From Glandiceps talaboti (Eukaryota > Hemichordata > Enteropneusta > Spengelidae), in assembly GCF_964340395.1 (NCBI RefSeq), contig NC_135570.1, positions 8,305,322 through 8,369,321 on the forward strand: a stretch of DNA of 64,000 bases. The letters are read 5' to 3'. The position numbers and the translations under genes are program-made. Below, in pieces: positions 26,272 through 38,699 of this stretch; the stretch's first letter is position 1, and every line of letters starts with the position of its first letter. Under the pieces are notes generated by a model. It was not told where the DNA came from and made no database searches. It saw only the letters and a program-made list of their open reading frames with translations.

Positions 26272-26622
26272 AGTGGCCATATGGATGAGGATTTGGAGTT
26301 TATTTTGGATTATTAATTTTATAAAACAATTTTATCATGGCTTCGTACTTGAAAAATCAATGTGAAACATCATAGACCAAGTATATGTTTGTTACTCAAT
26401 ACATTGCAAAAGACTAAAATGTGTAAGATAATTTTTATTGTACGTACAAGTAATAACAAACTTTTTACACGTTTTAGCTTTTTGTCATGTATTGAGTTAG
26501 GAACACAGACTTGGTAAATGTTGTTACACATTGTTGTTTTTTTCAAGGAGGAAGCCATAATAAAATTGTTTTATAAATTAAAAATCCAAAATGAATTCCA
26601 AATCATCATCCATATGGCCACT
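26272..26622. mobile_element. TTAA-flanked foldback MITE, 351 bp (piggyBac-type)
   Basis: Long inverted arms: the left starts AGTGGCCATATGGATGAGGA and the right ends ATCCATATGGCCACT. Complementarity extends about 85 bp inward on each side (to about 26355 and 26543). TTAA flanks both ends exactly, at 26268-26271 and 26623-26626, the target duplication of piggyBac-like elements. The interior (about 190 bp) has no meaningful ORF. The superfamily follows from the TTAA duplication and is an inference. Confidence 0.88.
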
Positions 26623-26747
26623 TTAAAAGCCACACACAATGGAATGAATAAAGGGGGTTCTTTCACTGCTTTGTCCTGCAAATAGAGCATCCAGGTTGTT
26701 CCTAGGGGTGTCTAGACATGAACAGTCTGTAGCATTATTGTCTTTGA

Positions 26748-26800
26748 AGGGGAACACCACTCCAGGAAATAGAGACAGTTTAATAAACTATGGCTCTGGA
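26748..26800 (+). mobile_element. AACACCACTCCAGGAAA repeat fragment
   Basis: Reads AAGGGGAACACCACTCCAGG, then AATAGAG and TTTAATAAACTATGG. Same module as 17228-17284 (minus) and 42259-42305. Confidence 0.6.
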
Positions 26801-28979
26801 TTTTACATCACCTACAACTAGTTTCAGAGAGGCATCATGTTGATCCATGCAGACATCATATGCAAACACCACAAAGGACATTTTATGTTCCCTTTATGGG
26901 ATGTTTGATACTAAGACAAACATTAGTGCCCAAATGTCTTCATGGAGTTGCAATACATTTAAGTGCAATCTTGCTATTGAAGTGTGGGCATATGCAGTTT
27001 CTTGTTGATTTCTGTGTGGTTGTATCAAACAGAAAAGCCGAGCAGTATTGTGAAATTCACTGTATATGTATAGAGTATGTTGTACAATTTGATTAATATC
27101 TGTTTTATAGAATGATCTCCATTTTGTTTTGAGTTTTAAATCCTCCATTGTGGTTGTTCATCCTGAAAGTTTCACAAAATGATGGATGTTTAACTAGAGT
27201 TATGATTGTACAATTATATCAATAAAATTTCATTTTTTATACTAGAGCTGTTTTTAATGTATTAATATTTCCTTTTAATATTTTTCATAATCATATTTAT
27301 GACTTATTTTTGAACTTGATCGGATGTATGATTTCATAAATAAATTAATGTCTTGGGGAAAAAGTGAAAGTGGTAATTTTTTTAGCACCTCCCCAAAGGC
27401 AACACCAGAGGGAGCTATTTTGTTTACAATGTGTTCTTCCCATCTATTTATCCGTATCTACACTACATTGCACTTGGCCAACGTCACTAAAGACTCACAG
27501 AAGCAATATGCAGTGAGGGGTACGATTCCTATCCATTTTCCGGAAATACCAATAGCTGAATTTTATCCAGGACAGTCCAATCACAGTCCCTCCAGTACGC
27601 CGCTTTAGAATATTGTAGGAGTTGCATCGTTGAGGGCGCTAAGTGGTACGCCAGTACGTCCGTCGTTGAAAGTTTTCTTCACCGACCGACGAAATTGGTG
27701 GCTTCACTTATAAGTGAAGGAGGTAGTCCCACAACAGCCTAACCACAAAATGATATTTTGAGGAAAAGGCTAAAAACTTACTTTCAGCACTAGGCCCTTG
27801 AGACCCTAACTCAAATTTAAATCACGGGTGTTTCGCACTATCTGTCTTCATCCTGGACATTTTTGGTGAATTAAGAGAGGAAATAGCCAGTATCGAAAAA
27901 TGTCATCAGGAGTTTTTAGATATATGTCATTTTCATCAAGCCCGTTTGATTCGAGCGAACTTCAAGTCACATTTTTACCAAGTTAGCTGTCAGGATAATA
28001 TAAAGGGTAGCATTTTCTGAGATAAAAAATCACATACACAACGTTCAGAAGTTACAATTGTTAAAAAGTAGTAAATCGCACAAAATGGAGTTAAGTCCTT
28101 TTTGGCATCAATGTCTTCAAATGCTAGTCGGTTGAGTGGTTTTATTCTTACCCGAGATCACCAGAATGTGTAAAAGTTATCGATGTTGGTGTCATTTATG
28201 ATTGGTCTCAGAGGGAAGATGTTGGCAAATTTAAATTTAACATGTATTGTCACGATGGTAGCATTTCGTACAGGTACCCCCATTTGTCATTCAGTAAATT
28301 TAATTCATGTTAGAAATTAAGTAAAACTCTATCACAGTGAAATCTATGATCTCTGTATCGCACCATGGTTATGTAAACTTCAGAAAACATTCTCAAATAG
28401 ACGATACATATCGCATATTAATGACGTCAGGTCTATTTTACCATTAGATGTGCCATGCCGTATGGTTTGACATTTCTGAATCGGTGTTGAAGCAAGGGAA
28501 TTCGAAGTTGGCCAGCGGCGATGTCTGTACATGCTGTTTTCTCGTCCCAATATCCACGTTTGTTAATAGACTCTTTCATGCCATTAGGTTTTCGATTTAA
28601 ACAAATGTGACATCGAATCCATAAGCCATAACAACTTGGCACGTTATTTTGATTTTATCTCTTGTGGCGCTTCGCCCACAGTGCCATTTTTTGTGTCCGA
28701 GTTTATTCACTTCAGCTTGAGTTCACTTCAGTTCACTTCAGTTCAGTTTGCTTGGTTAAGGGGGCTAGTAATCCGTCCGGATTCTAAGCATTCCTCTCGA
28801 TTATGTTCAGACGAGCAAAAAAAAACTATTAGGGGATAAAGACGAATTTACTAACGCCGCTATTTCTTGAGTAACAACTTATACCTATCGGCTTATGGTG
28901 CATTTCTAGACACAGTTTGAAGTTTGATGCATCATTCGCTTTCGACATTAATTGATCACAAGGCCATCTCCATCTTCTA
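26801..28979. other. Gene-free sequence
   Basis: ORFs of 60-94 codons at 26860-27148, 27324-27608 and 28433-28839 lack recognisable domains. Three TTCACTTCAG-like repeats occur near 28705-28745. Confidence 0.5.
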
Positions 28980-29705
28980 GGAAACTGGACATAATAAAAA
29001 AAATAGGGCCGGGAGGTAGGTGGGGATTTTATTTTAAATTTGTCCATTTTTTCTTTTGTTGAGTAATTGCTTTAACCAAGAGACAAAATTCTCTCCGATT
29101 ACAAAGAAGCCTTATAATAATTCGATAACATGCACTAAAAGGAAGTAAATGTAGACAATTGGGGTGACCCTATTTAAATTTTTTTTTAAAAAATCATCCT
29201 CTTCATGTTTCTCTGCTTCTCCCTTTTCTCCTCTCTATCTTCTTTTTATTGGATTCCTGGTAACAAACCCTTTCCCAGCTTCTCTAAACAATTGGCATGT
29301 TCTCTGGTCCCCTACTTGAATAACTTCCGTCATGAAAGAAATGCTCTGTTCGTGAAGTGTCGTCGCAGCCGCCATGACTGTAGATGACGTCGACAGACCA
29401 GACACTTGTTTATTCTTGCCAGAGGGGCTCTATTCTGCAAAATATTAAGGTCGGGCGAAAAAAATTATTTTGATGTCAGAGCTGAAAATTTGGGTAATGA
29501 GAAACAGAAAAAAAAACTACAGTCTCCCCTAGTAGACGAATACAGTATGCTAAGTGTACTGTATAAATCGAACTTGCCGTCCGAAAAACACTAGTTTCTA
29601 TGTCAATGACCAAGGATACTTTGGCAATACTTTGGCAAATTTTTACTACATTTTTTTAGGGTCGATCGGGTAACTGGAAACTCGGTTTTTTATTTGGCAT
29701 TTATT
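28980..29705. mobile_element. Fragments of the Harbinger-like MITE family
   Basis: A GGTAGGTGGGGATTTTATTT segment (about 29013-29034) matches internal blocks of the family. At 29658-29696 GATCGGGTAACTGGAAACTC and a TTTTTTATTTGGC end match the right terminus of the 20608 copy. The roughly 600 bp between holds T-rich sequence and no clear gene, so this is either one copy with an insertion or two fragments. Confidence 0.45.
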
Positions 29706-31447
29706 GACCTCAGTGAGCTCAGTGTACGTATGGACTTGTTTTCTTTTTAAAAGTTGACTCCATCTTTGTAGACATCCGTTTATTTAGACGAATATGCCTG
29801 TACGTGACTTTCCCGACTTTTAGAGAACGCGAAAGACTCTTTACCTATAGTGCATATAAGGCTACACGCAGTCATCAGTTACATGATCTCGGCCCATTCC
29901 ATTCATCACACGAACGTGAATACGACTGTTTGCCATATACTTGATGTTATTCGCTTCACTCAAACATTAAAAAGCGGTACTTACGTACACAAAGTTGGTC
30001 TAAATAAGTAAATGTTCTGAACACTTTCATCTCTTTGTCGTTCGCAACGTATCATCACTGTATACCACATACTTGTGTCAACAGCAAATAATAAACGTTA
30101 AAGATGCACTAGCTGTAACTGAACATATTTTTTGAAAATGTTTTGTTAGATACAATAACATCTGCATAATACCATACACCACTAACAGTATTGAATCACC
30201 TATTGGTGAACGTATCTTTTGTAGCTGTATACATGATAAATCAAATTAAATTGATTTTGGGTCCATACCCGAAATTCAGCGCCCTCCGCGGCGATCACGA
30301 TTTAAGCTGTTATTACTATACTACTGGATACGATCGACCAGTGATTAACAACGTAATACATACAATACATAATTAAAATAATGTACTGAGAGTAAAATTG
30401 AGGTATTGAAATTATGCGGCTTTAAAATATCAAAGGTTTGAAACTGTATGCCTTTAAACGGCCTCCCACATGTCCTTATTTAGCAAAAATAAATGCCGTA
30501 GGATGAGACGTGGTGATGCTGTTTCTCCCCAGAATCAAAATTGAAGTGGAAAGCCCTGCTTACTAAGTATATCCAAGTACATGTACAGCCAACTGTGAGG
30601 TTTCTACTTGTAAAGCCCACATTTATTCATAAAGAGATCTCTCATTATGTATGGATGATAACATTGCCACTGATATTTTAACGTAGTATACTGTACATGT
30701 ACTATGGTACATCTCCAGAGGGTACGGTGTAATTGCACCTCTACGTAGCAGGGGGGTTACGAAAATTCTTGGGTTCATTTAGGGGGCGTCATGAAATGTT
30801 TTGAGAGCGCGAAGGGAGGGGGGCTGCGAATTGTTTTGCCCACAAACATTTTCTCCGAAGTCCCCTTCCCCCGCCGTAAATTCTGTTCGTTCCCTTAGGG
30901 TAGATCTGGTCATAGAAATAAAAAAGTAAACCCTAATGATTAAAAAAAATTGTTTGTGCAGAACTCCTAATCTAGTAAAGTACACCGCGCTGTTAGTCGT
31001 GTGTCTATTCTATATACAACTATTCTGTTCGTGACTATTTTTTGCCTTCATCATGGAAATATCACTGTGGGTGACACTTCCATGGCTTTACTGCCAGTGA
31101 GTCTCGATAATACAGAATACACTTTTATGGTTTCAGTCAAAGAACAGCGTACGCGATGTGCATATATATAGTAGAAATTTAAACCAACCATCGAATGGTT
31201 ATACATACGTTGATATTTAATGACACACCGTAACCATAGGCAACAGTGAGGCCGACACCATTCACAAGGGGTAAAAGTAATTTCATCTTGGGGCTCTAAG
31301 AAATATTTTCATTACTTCAAAAGTATACCAATGACAAGCTTTCATATGGAAAGGTTGAGAGAGATTTTAAGAACTCTGTCAACACAATGTACAGGCACAT
31401 ATTATTGTGTGAGCAGTGCATCTAAGAGTGTTGCCCAGGGTAAAGAA
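29706..31447. other. Gene-free sequence
   Basis: Short ORFs only (30191-30376, 30779-30985), without domain content. Nothing else was recognised. Confidence 0.5.
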
Positions 31448-31464
31448 GGGGGGGGGGAGAAACT

Positions 31465-31496
<32 letters not shown>

Positions 31497-31596
31497 TACA
31501 GACTGATTGACAGAGAGATTGACAGAGAGAGAAAGAGAGACAGACAGACAGACAGACATACTGATTGATTGACTGACAGAGAGAGAGAGACACATA

Positions 31597-31642
<46 letters not shown>
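31448..31642. repeat. Compound G10 - (GACA)n - (GA)n - (CA)n microsatellite
   Basis: G10 at 31448-31457 leads into GACA repeats (31464-31500), mixed GACAGAGA/GATT units, a second GACA block (31539-31558) and (CA)n to 31642. C-V and L-S repeat ORFs on the minus strand are artefacts. Confidence 0.95.
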
Positions 31643-31644
<2 letters not shown>

Positions 31645-33185
31645 ATAATGGTATTGCCTATCATAATTCTGTGGTTCATTTTAATTAGCTCCTTTGTCCA
31701 ACTTGAATCTGCCTAATTATTGCAAGATCTTTATTTTACTGTGTTTTCACCTAAGTGCTGGAGGACTGTATGGAAATTGTCGAGTGTGGGTATACAGATG
31801 CCATGATGGTTGTATTTTAATAATTGGCGTGGCACTGACATTGTCATCAATTTTAAAGTACGCTTAGTCTATAGTAAGAGTGATTTTAAAGATCATATGT
31901 TTTGTCACATTTTGTTAAACACACTTGACATAAAAAAACAAGAATATGTACTAACGGATTAATCACATAAAGTTCTTCTTTGAGTAATGATGCTATATAT
32001 CAAACTATGCTTGGATTTAGGTTAGGATAACTTTTCTCAGTACTGCATGCTAAATATCTCCGCATAGTAACTCAGATAACATATTGTAAGCATATTGCTT
32101 GGCTGACATTCTATAGTAGTTTTTGTTATCGGGCGAAAACGTGAGATGGGTTTATACATATTTCAAATAAACCTAAAATGCATTGATTTGCCGTATATTT
32201 CTTTTTAGAACGTATCAACTCGACTCCGTGGTATGTTACATCAAATGTGCATTCAAGTTATTATGAACCCCTAGCTAGAAAAAGAATAAAGGCAACATTA
32301 TTTAAGCTTGAAGCAATTCGATGTCAAGAATCATCAAGCTTGAGATGGACCTCGTTATGCATCACAGCCTCTGCTAACAAACTATGGGGGATGTTTTTGT
32401 ACTCACCGACTTTAATGCAATGTTTGTCGCTAACTCTACAAAGTGGGCATTTATTTGTATGTTCGAGGACCGAAAAACGTACTTGGCGCCGTCGGCGTTC
32501 ATACTGATTTTGTTTCCGTCGACGCCATCCTGCCGTTTGAATTCTTGCGACGCTGAGTTTCGCCTGTCGCATTTTTGTTTTCTAATAAAGCTATGAACAT
32601 TGTTAAGCATACCCCCCCCCCCCCGAACTCCCATAGATGACTCCAAGGGGAGGGTCCACTGAAAATTTGGAGATTTTTTGTGCTCATAGGTTAAGAGAAA
32701 GGGTATTCCTTTCCGGGCCGGGAGATTTTGTAAAACCCAGCCCAACTGGACTGGTAGACTTTGCTTCTTAGAATATCCCTATAATTTTCGAAATTATCTG
32801 CACATTTAATTTGTCAAAAGTAAGATATCATTTTAATCAGGTTTTAGCTGATGCGATAGAGTTGGAATGAGAAAGTGTCTCGGGGGGGGGGGGGTATAAC
32901 AACAATTTGGCTTTGGAGGTCTCAGAGGAGCCTCCCGTATCATTGCCCCCCCCCCCCGATCGTTGTAAATTACAATTTGTAATCGTTCACAGTTTATCAA
33001 GATTTATCAGATTATGCAGTGTTAAAAACATTACAGTTTGTAAACGTAGATGGCAGTCTTTAAAAAGAGAGATATGCTGTACGTGTGTTAGTGTTTGTGT
33101 GTGTGCGCGCGAGTATGTATACACACTTGTCTATATGTCTGCATGTCTATGGTTACAATAAGTGTGTGTCGGGTGAGTGAGATAG
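31643..33185. other. Gene-free sequence with three long G/C homopolymers
   Basis: C13 at 32612-32624, G13 at 32882-32894 and C12 at 32946-32957. Overlapping ORFs on both strands at 32247-32745 are in a somewhat CpG-rich patch, but none shows a domain I recognise. (GT)-rich sequence at 33090-33110 precedes the large array. Confidence 0.45.
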
Positions 33186-33217
<32 letters not shown>

Positions 33218-33447
33218 TGTATGTATGTATGTATGTATGTATGTATGTATGTATGTATGTATGTATGTATGTATGTATGTATGTATGTATGTATGTATGT
33301 ATGTATGTATGTATGTATGTATGTATGCGTGTGTGTGTATGTATGTATGTATGTATGTATGTATGTATGTATGTATGTATGTATGTTTGTATGTATGTAT
33401 GTATGTATGTATGTATGTATGTATGTATGTATGTATGTATGTATGTA

Positions 33448-33496
<49 letters not shown>

Positions 33497-33531
33497 ATGT
33501 ATGTATGTATGTATGTATGTATGTATGTATG

Positions 33532-33600
<69 letters not shown>
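33186..33600. repeat. (ATGT)n - (GT)n - (ATGT)n - (AT)n compound microsatellite
   Basis: ATGT repeats fill 33186-33452 with few interruptions (GCGTGTGTGT near 33327-33338 and one TTGT near 33386), then (GT)n at about 33452-33480, ATGT again to about 33536, and uninterrupted (AT)n to 33598. M-Y-V-C repeat ORFs here are artefacts. Confidence 0.98.
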
Positions 33601-33601
<1 letters not shown>

Positions 33602-36374
33602 TGTGTATTTATTTGTGTGTGTGTGTACTGTACACGAAAGTAGCATAGTTTTTATTCATTGTACACAAACGAAAATGTAGTTCTAGAAATGAGAAAGCTT
33701 GCTTTTTTTCCCAAAGTCTTCATTCAACCGATAACGGATATAGGTTTGTTGACGTAATGAGACTATGGCTATGCTATGCACGAGCTTAGAGTAGAAGACG
33801 CCACAGATCAAATCGCGGTTGTGTGATAAAACTTATTTAACGGCTGACATTTTACGCTGCCATGCATACTCTAGTGTTGTTGATAATGAAATTTCCTCGT
33901 CACCTATTAAAACTGGCATCGACTTCTCTGTCGTTTGCCATAATCGCAATGTCATATGATTTCCCTCTCCTTATCCACGCAGTTTTACGGTTTCACCGAA
34001 TCAATCTCGTTGCTGTAAAGTTTACACTCTCTGCTCAGAACATCACACTGGATTTGTCAATCTTATTAGCAACCTTTCAAAAATCAAAATATCAATAACA
34101 GCTGAAATATTATATTGAAATATTTAAATCTAAGATCACAAAGTTTCTTACTTGTCTGACGTGCGTGGGTATAGCTACATTTAATTTGATACGCTACACC
34201 GAATAACAAACTCTAGACGCATCAACCTGTACATACATGTACTAGTATTTGTTTTACATGTAATATAGAGTACATATCTACAGATACTATGCCAGCAATC
34301 ATCAACCTATGAACATGCAAAGACGATTTAACGCCGGATCCATTGGACAAAGTTGTACTTAATATATCTGTATACCTCTATGAGTACAATAACTGCAAAC
34401 ATCCGATCAGCTTCCGCATAAAAGTGTGCTTCACCACCAGGGACTTCTTCGAAACGCAATAAACTGCAACCGTGACGTCAGTGCAGCACCTGCAGGTATC
34501 TCACTTATAGATATTAATGAACCAAAATGGGACTCTTTGGAGATAGAATTTCCAAATTTGATATTTCTAGGTTTTCAGAAAACAGTAGTTTCTTCAGTAG
34601 GAGGTAAATTGCAACTCTGACATATGCAATTTAATAAATAAATAAATAAATAAATAAATAAAACACGGAAAAACATCAAGATATGAATGTTGCGAGACTA
34701 CTCCAGCATGTATCTAACTTGTTAGCCAGCTAGTTCAATGACATGACTAAAGTATTCACTGAATAAGCTACCCTCTCAAGGCTGGTCATACAAATAAGAT
34801 CAGCCTGAGTGTCAAAAATTTTGCAATAAGTCGCCGAATGCATTTTATATTAGGGCGGCGGTACTACGTTTCTCAAGACTCAATCTGGCGAAATAATAAA
34901 AACTGACGCCCTCTACGGCCGCATTAGTAAAAAATCACAACGTCACTGATTCTACGATGGGAGCGAAAATTATGAAATTTGGAACTTCAATAAACTTTAA
35001 AGTTCAAATTTTCCTTGTGACTTTGATTGTCATTTATAAGTGTAGAAATAATGCATGCACAAATACAGCAAATGTGTATACACATACATATTACCCCCCC
35101 CCCCCCACACACACAGACATACAGTCAAACACAGATATTATATAGACACCATCTTCGTAAACCATAGCCTCTTTTACGGCACCGCCAAAAGGATATTTCG
35201 CAGTGTCGCGAAAGAAATAACAGCGCTGGTTTGCGAGAATGATAGGCACAGTACAGGCAGGCAGCCAGACAACCAGACACGTACATGTGTACACACAGAC
35301 ACACACGCGCGCGCGCACACAATACTTGTCAGTCTCAATATCAATCAAATACAAGTATAATTCACTTTAGAAAAAAAAGTGTAATTATACGCAGTAAATG
35401 GGATTGTTACAGATAGCGCCAACAGCAATAAGTTTCCAATTACTTAAAGTCATGCAAGATGGATATCATCCACGGTGAACCCTCAGTTAGTGGAGAAGGA
35501 AGCAATATCTTGCTGAAACCAGGGTGACTATAGAGTTTCAGATAGGCAGCACGATCTTTTCCACCGCTCACACAATTTATTTGATTACGACATAAAACAA
35601 AACACAGGCACTGGTGATGGTGCACATTGTATTTCACCGTACCGTGAATGAACACAAAGCAACATCACTGTACGTCGACAATCATTCAAAATGTAATTTA
35701 TCCCAGAAACAAGAAACATTTCCAACCAATGACTGTAATATATCTTTTTGTACAAAACATTTGTTATAGCTTTTCCGTCTGCCATTTCGAGTTTAGGGAG
35801 GTATTTATATGTTGGAAAGATAAAATGGAATAGTACAATGATATATCATTTAGTTGCCTAGCTACAGTGATCAGCGACCAACAGCGAGATCGTTATATGC
35901 GGTATATGTCTTAATTCAAACTACATCACGTATCTCAACACCTGGTGCTGGTCGCTAAATCTCATTGACTGTAATCAAAATTGTTGAAAGTTACGCAGCA
36001 AAGATGGTGCTTGATCCATAAATCTCAGTATTCACGTTGTCCTTACCGTAGTCTACCTCTCCTTGTTTCCCTACTAATGAATCAGTCCTAGATATTTATT
36101 AACTTTATATATCTTAATAGTCCATCCGTTGATAAACGTTCTAGTCATTTCCCTTACAACATATTCAAAAGTTAAGCATAATATATCAACAGAGTATCTT
36201 ATGTTAAAGAATGTTTGCTGTCAGCTGGAAGTAACATAAACATATTAACACAGAGAGAGTTGAAACTATACAAAAATCAACAGACATGTAGCTTTGACAC
36301 CAACCATCTAAAGACGTACTTAATACTGCTATATGTGTATATATGCCTACACACCATAGTTTATCGAGTATCGA
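33601..36374. other. Gene-free sequence
   Basis: Minor features: (AAAT)n at about 34633-34662, C13 at 35094-35106, and a (CA)/(CG) alternating stretch at about 35286-35318. ORFs at 33862-34098, 34426-34620, 35055-35360 and 35440-35655 have no recognised domains. Confidence 0.5.
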
Positions 36375-36643
36375 GTATGTATGTATGTATGTATGTATGT
36401 ATGTATGTATGTATGTATGTATGTATGTATGTATGTATGTATGTATGTATGTATGTATGTATGTATGTATGTATGTATGTATGTATGTATGTATGTATGT
36501 ATGTATGTATGTATGTATGTATGTATGTATGAGTATGTATGTGTATGTATGTATGTATGTATGTATGTATGTATGTATGTATGTATGTATGTATGTATGT
36601 ATGTATGTATGTATGTATGTATGTGTGTATGTATGTATGTATG

Positions 36644-36674
<31 letters not shown>

Positions 36675-36684
36675 GTAAGTACGT
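36375..36684. repeat. (ATGT)n microsatellite
   Basis: About 75 ATGT units, interrupted by GAGTATGTATGTG near 36530-36543 and by a GTGT near 36624, ending in GTAAGTAAGTACGTAC. Same unit as the array at 33186 and, complemented, at 58357. Confidence 0.98.
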
Positions 36685-36819
36685 ACTCCTTAGGGATTTT
36701 GCGAATAAAAAAACTAAATCTCGCTTGATTTCGTAAAATGACCTGACGAGTATGTTAAAAATGATTGTGATATGTAGGCTGGTTAATGAACTCGAGTCGG
36801 GCTATATAGTGCATAAGTT

Positions 36820-36870
36820 TTGCACCAACCTCACGCTTCGCTTCGCTACGCGCGCACTCGGTTGGTGCAA
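36820..36870. repeat. Hairpin-forming inverted repeat TTGCACCAACC / GGTTGGTGCAA
   Basis: A perfect 11-bp inverted repeat (36820-36830 and 36860-36870) around a 29-base CpG-rich loop with CGCTTCGCTTCGCTACGCGC. It may be a minimal MITE or the ends of a small mobile element; no target duplication is evident. Confidence 0.75.
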
Positions 36871-37395
36871 TCACAGACAAGGATCTTATCTGTGGTGGAA
36901 TATCTGCACTAGCACAAAGCAGCTTGTAACATTTTCACTCCAATCATATGTTTAAAGACTTGTATAAAAGATAAAATTTCTCAGCAAAATATCTTTAAAA
37001 GCAGATGAATAACACTGATCAAAATGCTGAATCTTCACACAATAGAAAGGTCAAACGAAAAACTAATGCTATAATTATTGCATCTATGTTTGAGACATAA
37101 TACTTCAAACTAACAGATGTCAATACAAATGCATAATTTTTCTAGTGCAGAGCAGTGTCTTGATAATGCATCATACCAGCGCAATATGTGGCTTTATTGC
37201 AACGAACCAGTGCAATATTACACATTATAACACATCTCGTGCGTTTGTTGAGTTGTGGTTCGTCAATACGTTGTCACGTGGTATTACACATTTTAAAGCT
37301 GTTGCACGCGAAATGACATCCCCGGTCAACAACTTTTAAACCACTGCCCTAGTCCTCCTCGAGGGAGCAATAGTTCTAAATCTATTGTCCAGAGG

Positions 37396-37417
37396 TCATT
37401 GCGCATGCGCTCAATGA
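37396..37417. promoter_or_regulatory. NRF1-type palindromic site upstream of a candidate first exon
   Basis: GCGCATGCGC (37401-37410) is the exact palindromic consensus for NRF1, a factor that binds near many metazoan transcription starts. It sits within a slightly larger imperfect palindrome TCATT...TCAATGA. The ATG of the Crypton-like exon is 51 bp downstream. The promoter role is inferred from motif and position. Confidence 0.5.
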
Positions 37418-37460
37418 TATTTCACAGCAGACGACATTTGACGACGTGGCTTCCCCAGGT

Positions 37461-37667
37461 ATGAGTTGCGGACCTTTTCCTCCAGAAAATTCAAGATATT
37501 TGCAATTATCTGAAGTAGAACTTGCCGCTCTTGTTTCAGAGAAGGACTCGGAACGTACCAAAACTATTACCAAGAGCTCAGTTGATATTTTTCGAGAAAT
37601 ATTGTGTTGCGGTTGGGACTATCCTTGCCTAGGTCCCCGGGCCTTGGTCGAGCCATGGGTGTATTAG
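37461..37667 (+). CDS. Candidate first exon or fragment encoding a Crypton-derived (QRICH1/ZMYM/KCTD1-like) N-terminal domain
   Basis: From ATG 37461 the frame reads MSCGPFPPENSRYLQLSEVE and continues with LAALVSEKDSERTKTITKSS and VDIFREIL. The pattern (hydrophobic L-S-E-x-E-L, then E-K-D-S-x-x-T-K, then S-V-x-x-F-R-E-x-L) is that of the N-terminal helical, SAM-like core-binding region of Crypton tyrosine recombinases and of host proteins derived from them. After FREIL (about 37605) the homology stops; the residues to TAG at 37665 look like intron read-through, though no ideal GT donor is visible at that point (GTGTTG at about 37605 is weak). No second exon was found downstream. It could be a real first exon of a gene continuing outside what I can recognise, or an isolated fragment. 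The upstream NRF1 site favours a real first exon. Confidence 0.45.
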   Translation: MSCGPFPPENSRYLQLSEVELAALVSEKDSERTKTITKSSVDIFREILCCGWDYPCLGPRALVEPWVY

Positions 37668-38531
37668 GGCAGGGGAGAGCAAAACCCAAAGGAGTTGTGT
37701 AGGTGGCTGTGTAATTTCTATACAGGAGTACGATGCACTGATAGTGAACTGTATGCAAAGTATACGGACTTCAAAATGTACATACAATGTATTATGTGTC
37801 ATATGTCAATTTCTTTAATGTTGATGTTTTTTAGTGATATTGACGATGACATGTTATAAAACACGTGTTGACTGGCCTTATTCGGGAGACAGCATACGTC
37901 GGGTTCCCCTTGTCAAATTACCGTGACAATTTACTTGTAAATATTAACAACTGGCATGTTAATAACACTTACGAAAACTGACGACCACATTGATTTCACA
38001 CTCTGTGAGTTTACTTTTAGTAACACATAGCAGGTGCAGCTAAGTAAATTGTGGCAGGCTGCTTCCCCGATAATGCAGTTTTTGTTTCAATCCCAACAGG
38101 ATAGGAACCAACATTTTTAGTCAGAAAATATTACTGGAAAGACTGGGGTGATCGTAGGAACTAGTATACAACATGTTGACCTGACTGAGGTGACTGTCAA
38201 GACTGGGAAGACCGTAGGAACTAGTATACGACATGTTGACCTGACTGAGGCGACCTTTTGAATCAGGTGACAGGTAATAAGATAACATGTATTTTTATGA
38301 TAATAAGTATGACTCAATCACTAATAATGAATTATGTATATCACGAAATATATTTACAGACCCCTCAGTCGTGATTTTTTTTTAAAATGTGTTACGCCAT
38401 CATGCGACATTGACATTTCAGTCTTTTATTCCCAAAGTGATAAACTATACAAAAAAGCTTAAAGTGGCACAAGCTGAGCTTGTAAACTTACTACTCAACA
38501 AAACCACATTCCAGTATATTGTATATTATGA
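37668..38531. other. Gene-free sequence with a 60-bp tandem duplication
   Basis: CGTAGGAACTAGTATAC occurs at 38153 and 38213, followed by ACATGTTGACCTGACTGAGG in both, giving a 60-bp period over about 38137-38252. A CACAAGCTGAG module is at 38463-38480. Confidence 0.7.
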
Positions 38532-38686
38532 GGTTATTACCCGATATCACCTCTTCGTTAGCCCGGGTTCGTTAGTCGTATCGCCGCCGTGAGTGCAGTC
38601 TCCGTAACATGACACTCGTCTAACGACTCCTGTCACGTTACGGAATCTGCACGAACGGTGATACGACGAACGAAGAGGTAATAACC
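38532..38686. mobile_element. CpG-rich foldback element, 155 bp
   Basis: Starts GGTTATTACC and ends GGTAATAACC. Inward, CACCTCTTCGTT pairs with AACGAAGAGG, CGTCGTATCACCG-like blocks match, and CAGTCTCCGTAACATGAC pairs with the GTCACGTTACGGAATCTG block. The left arm has an extra CGATATCA and a GCCCGGG insertion. It is far richer in CpG than its surroundings. No coding capacity. Confidence 0.85.
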
Positions 38687-38699
38687 GATTTATCGTAAT

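Noticed and set aside
33095-33643. Long ORFs of MYVC repeats (33095-33680, 36215-36736, 58320-58689)
   Set aside because: They are translations of (ATGT)n/(ACAT)n microsatellites; all frames of both strands are open because the repeat has no stop codon.
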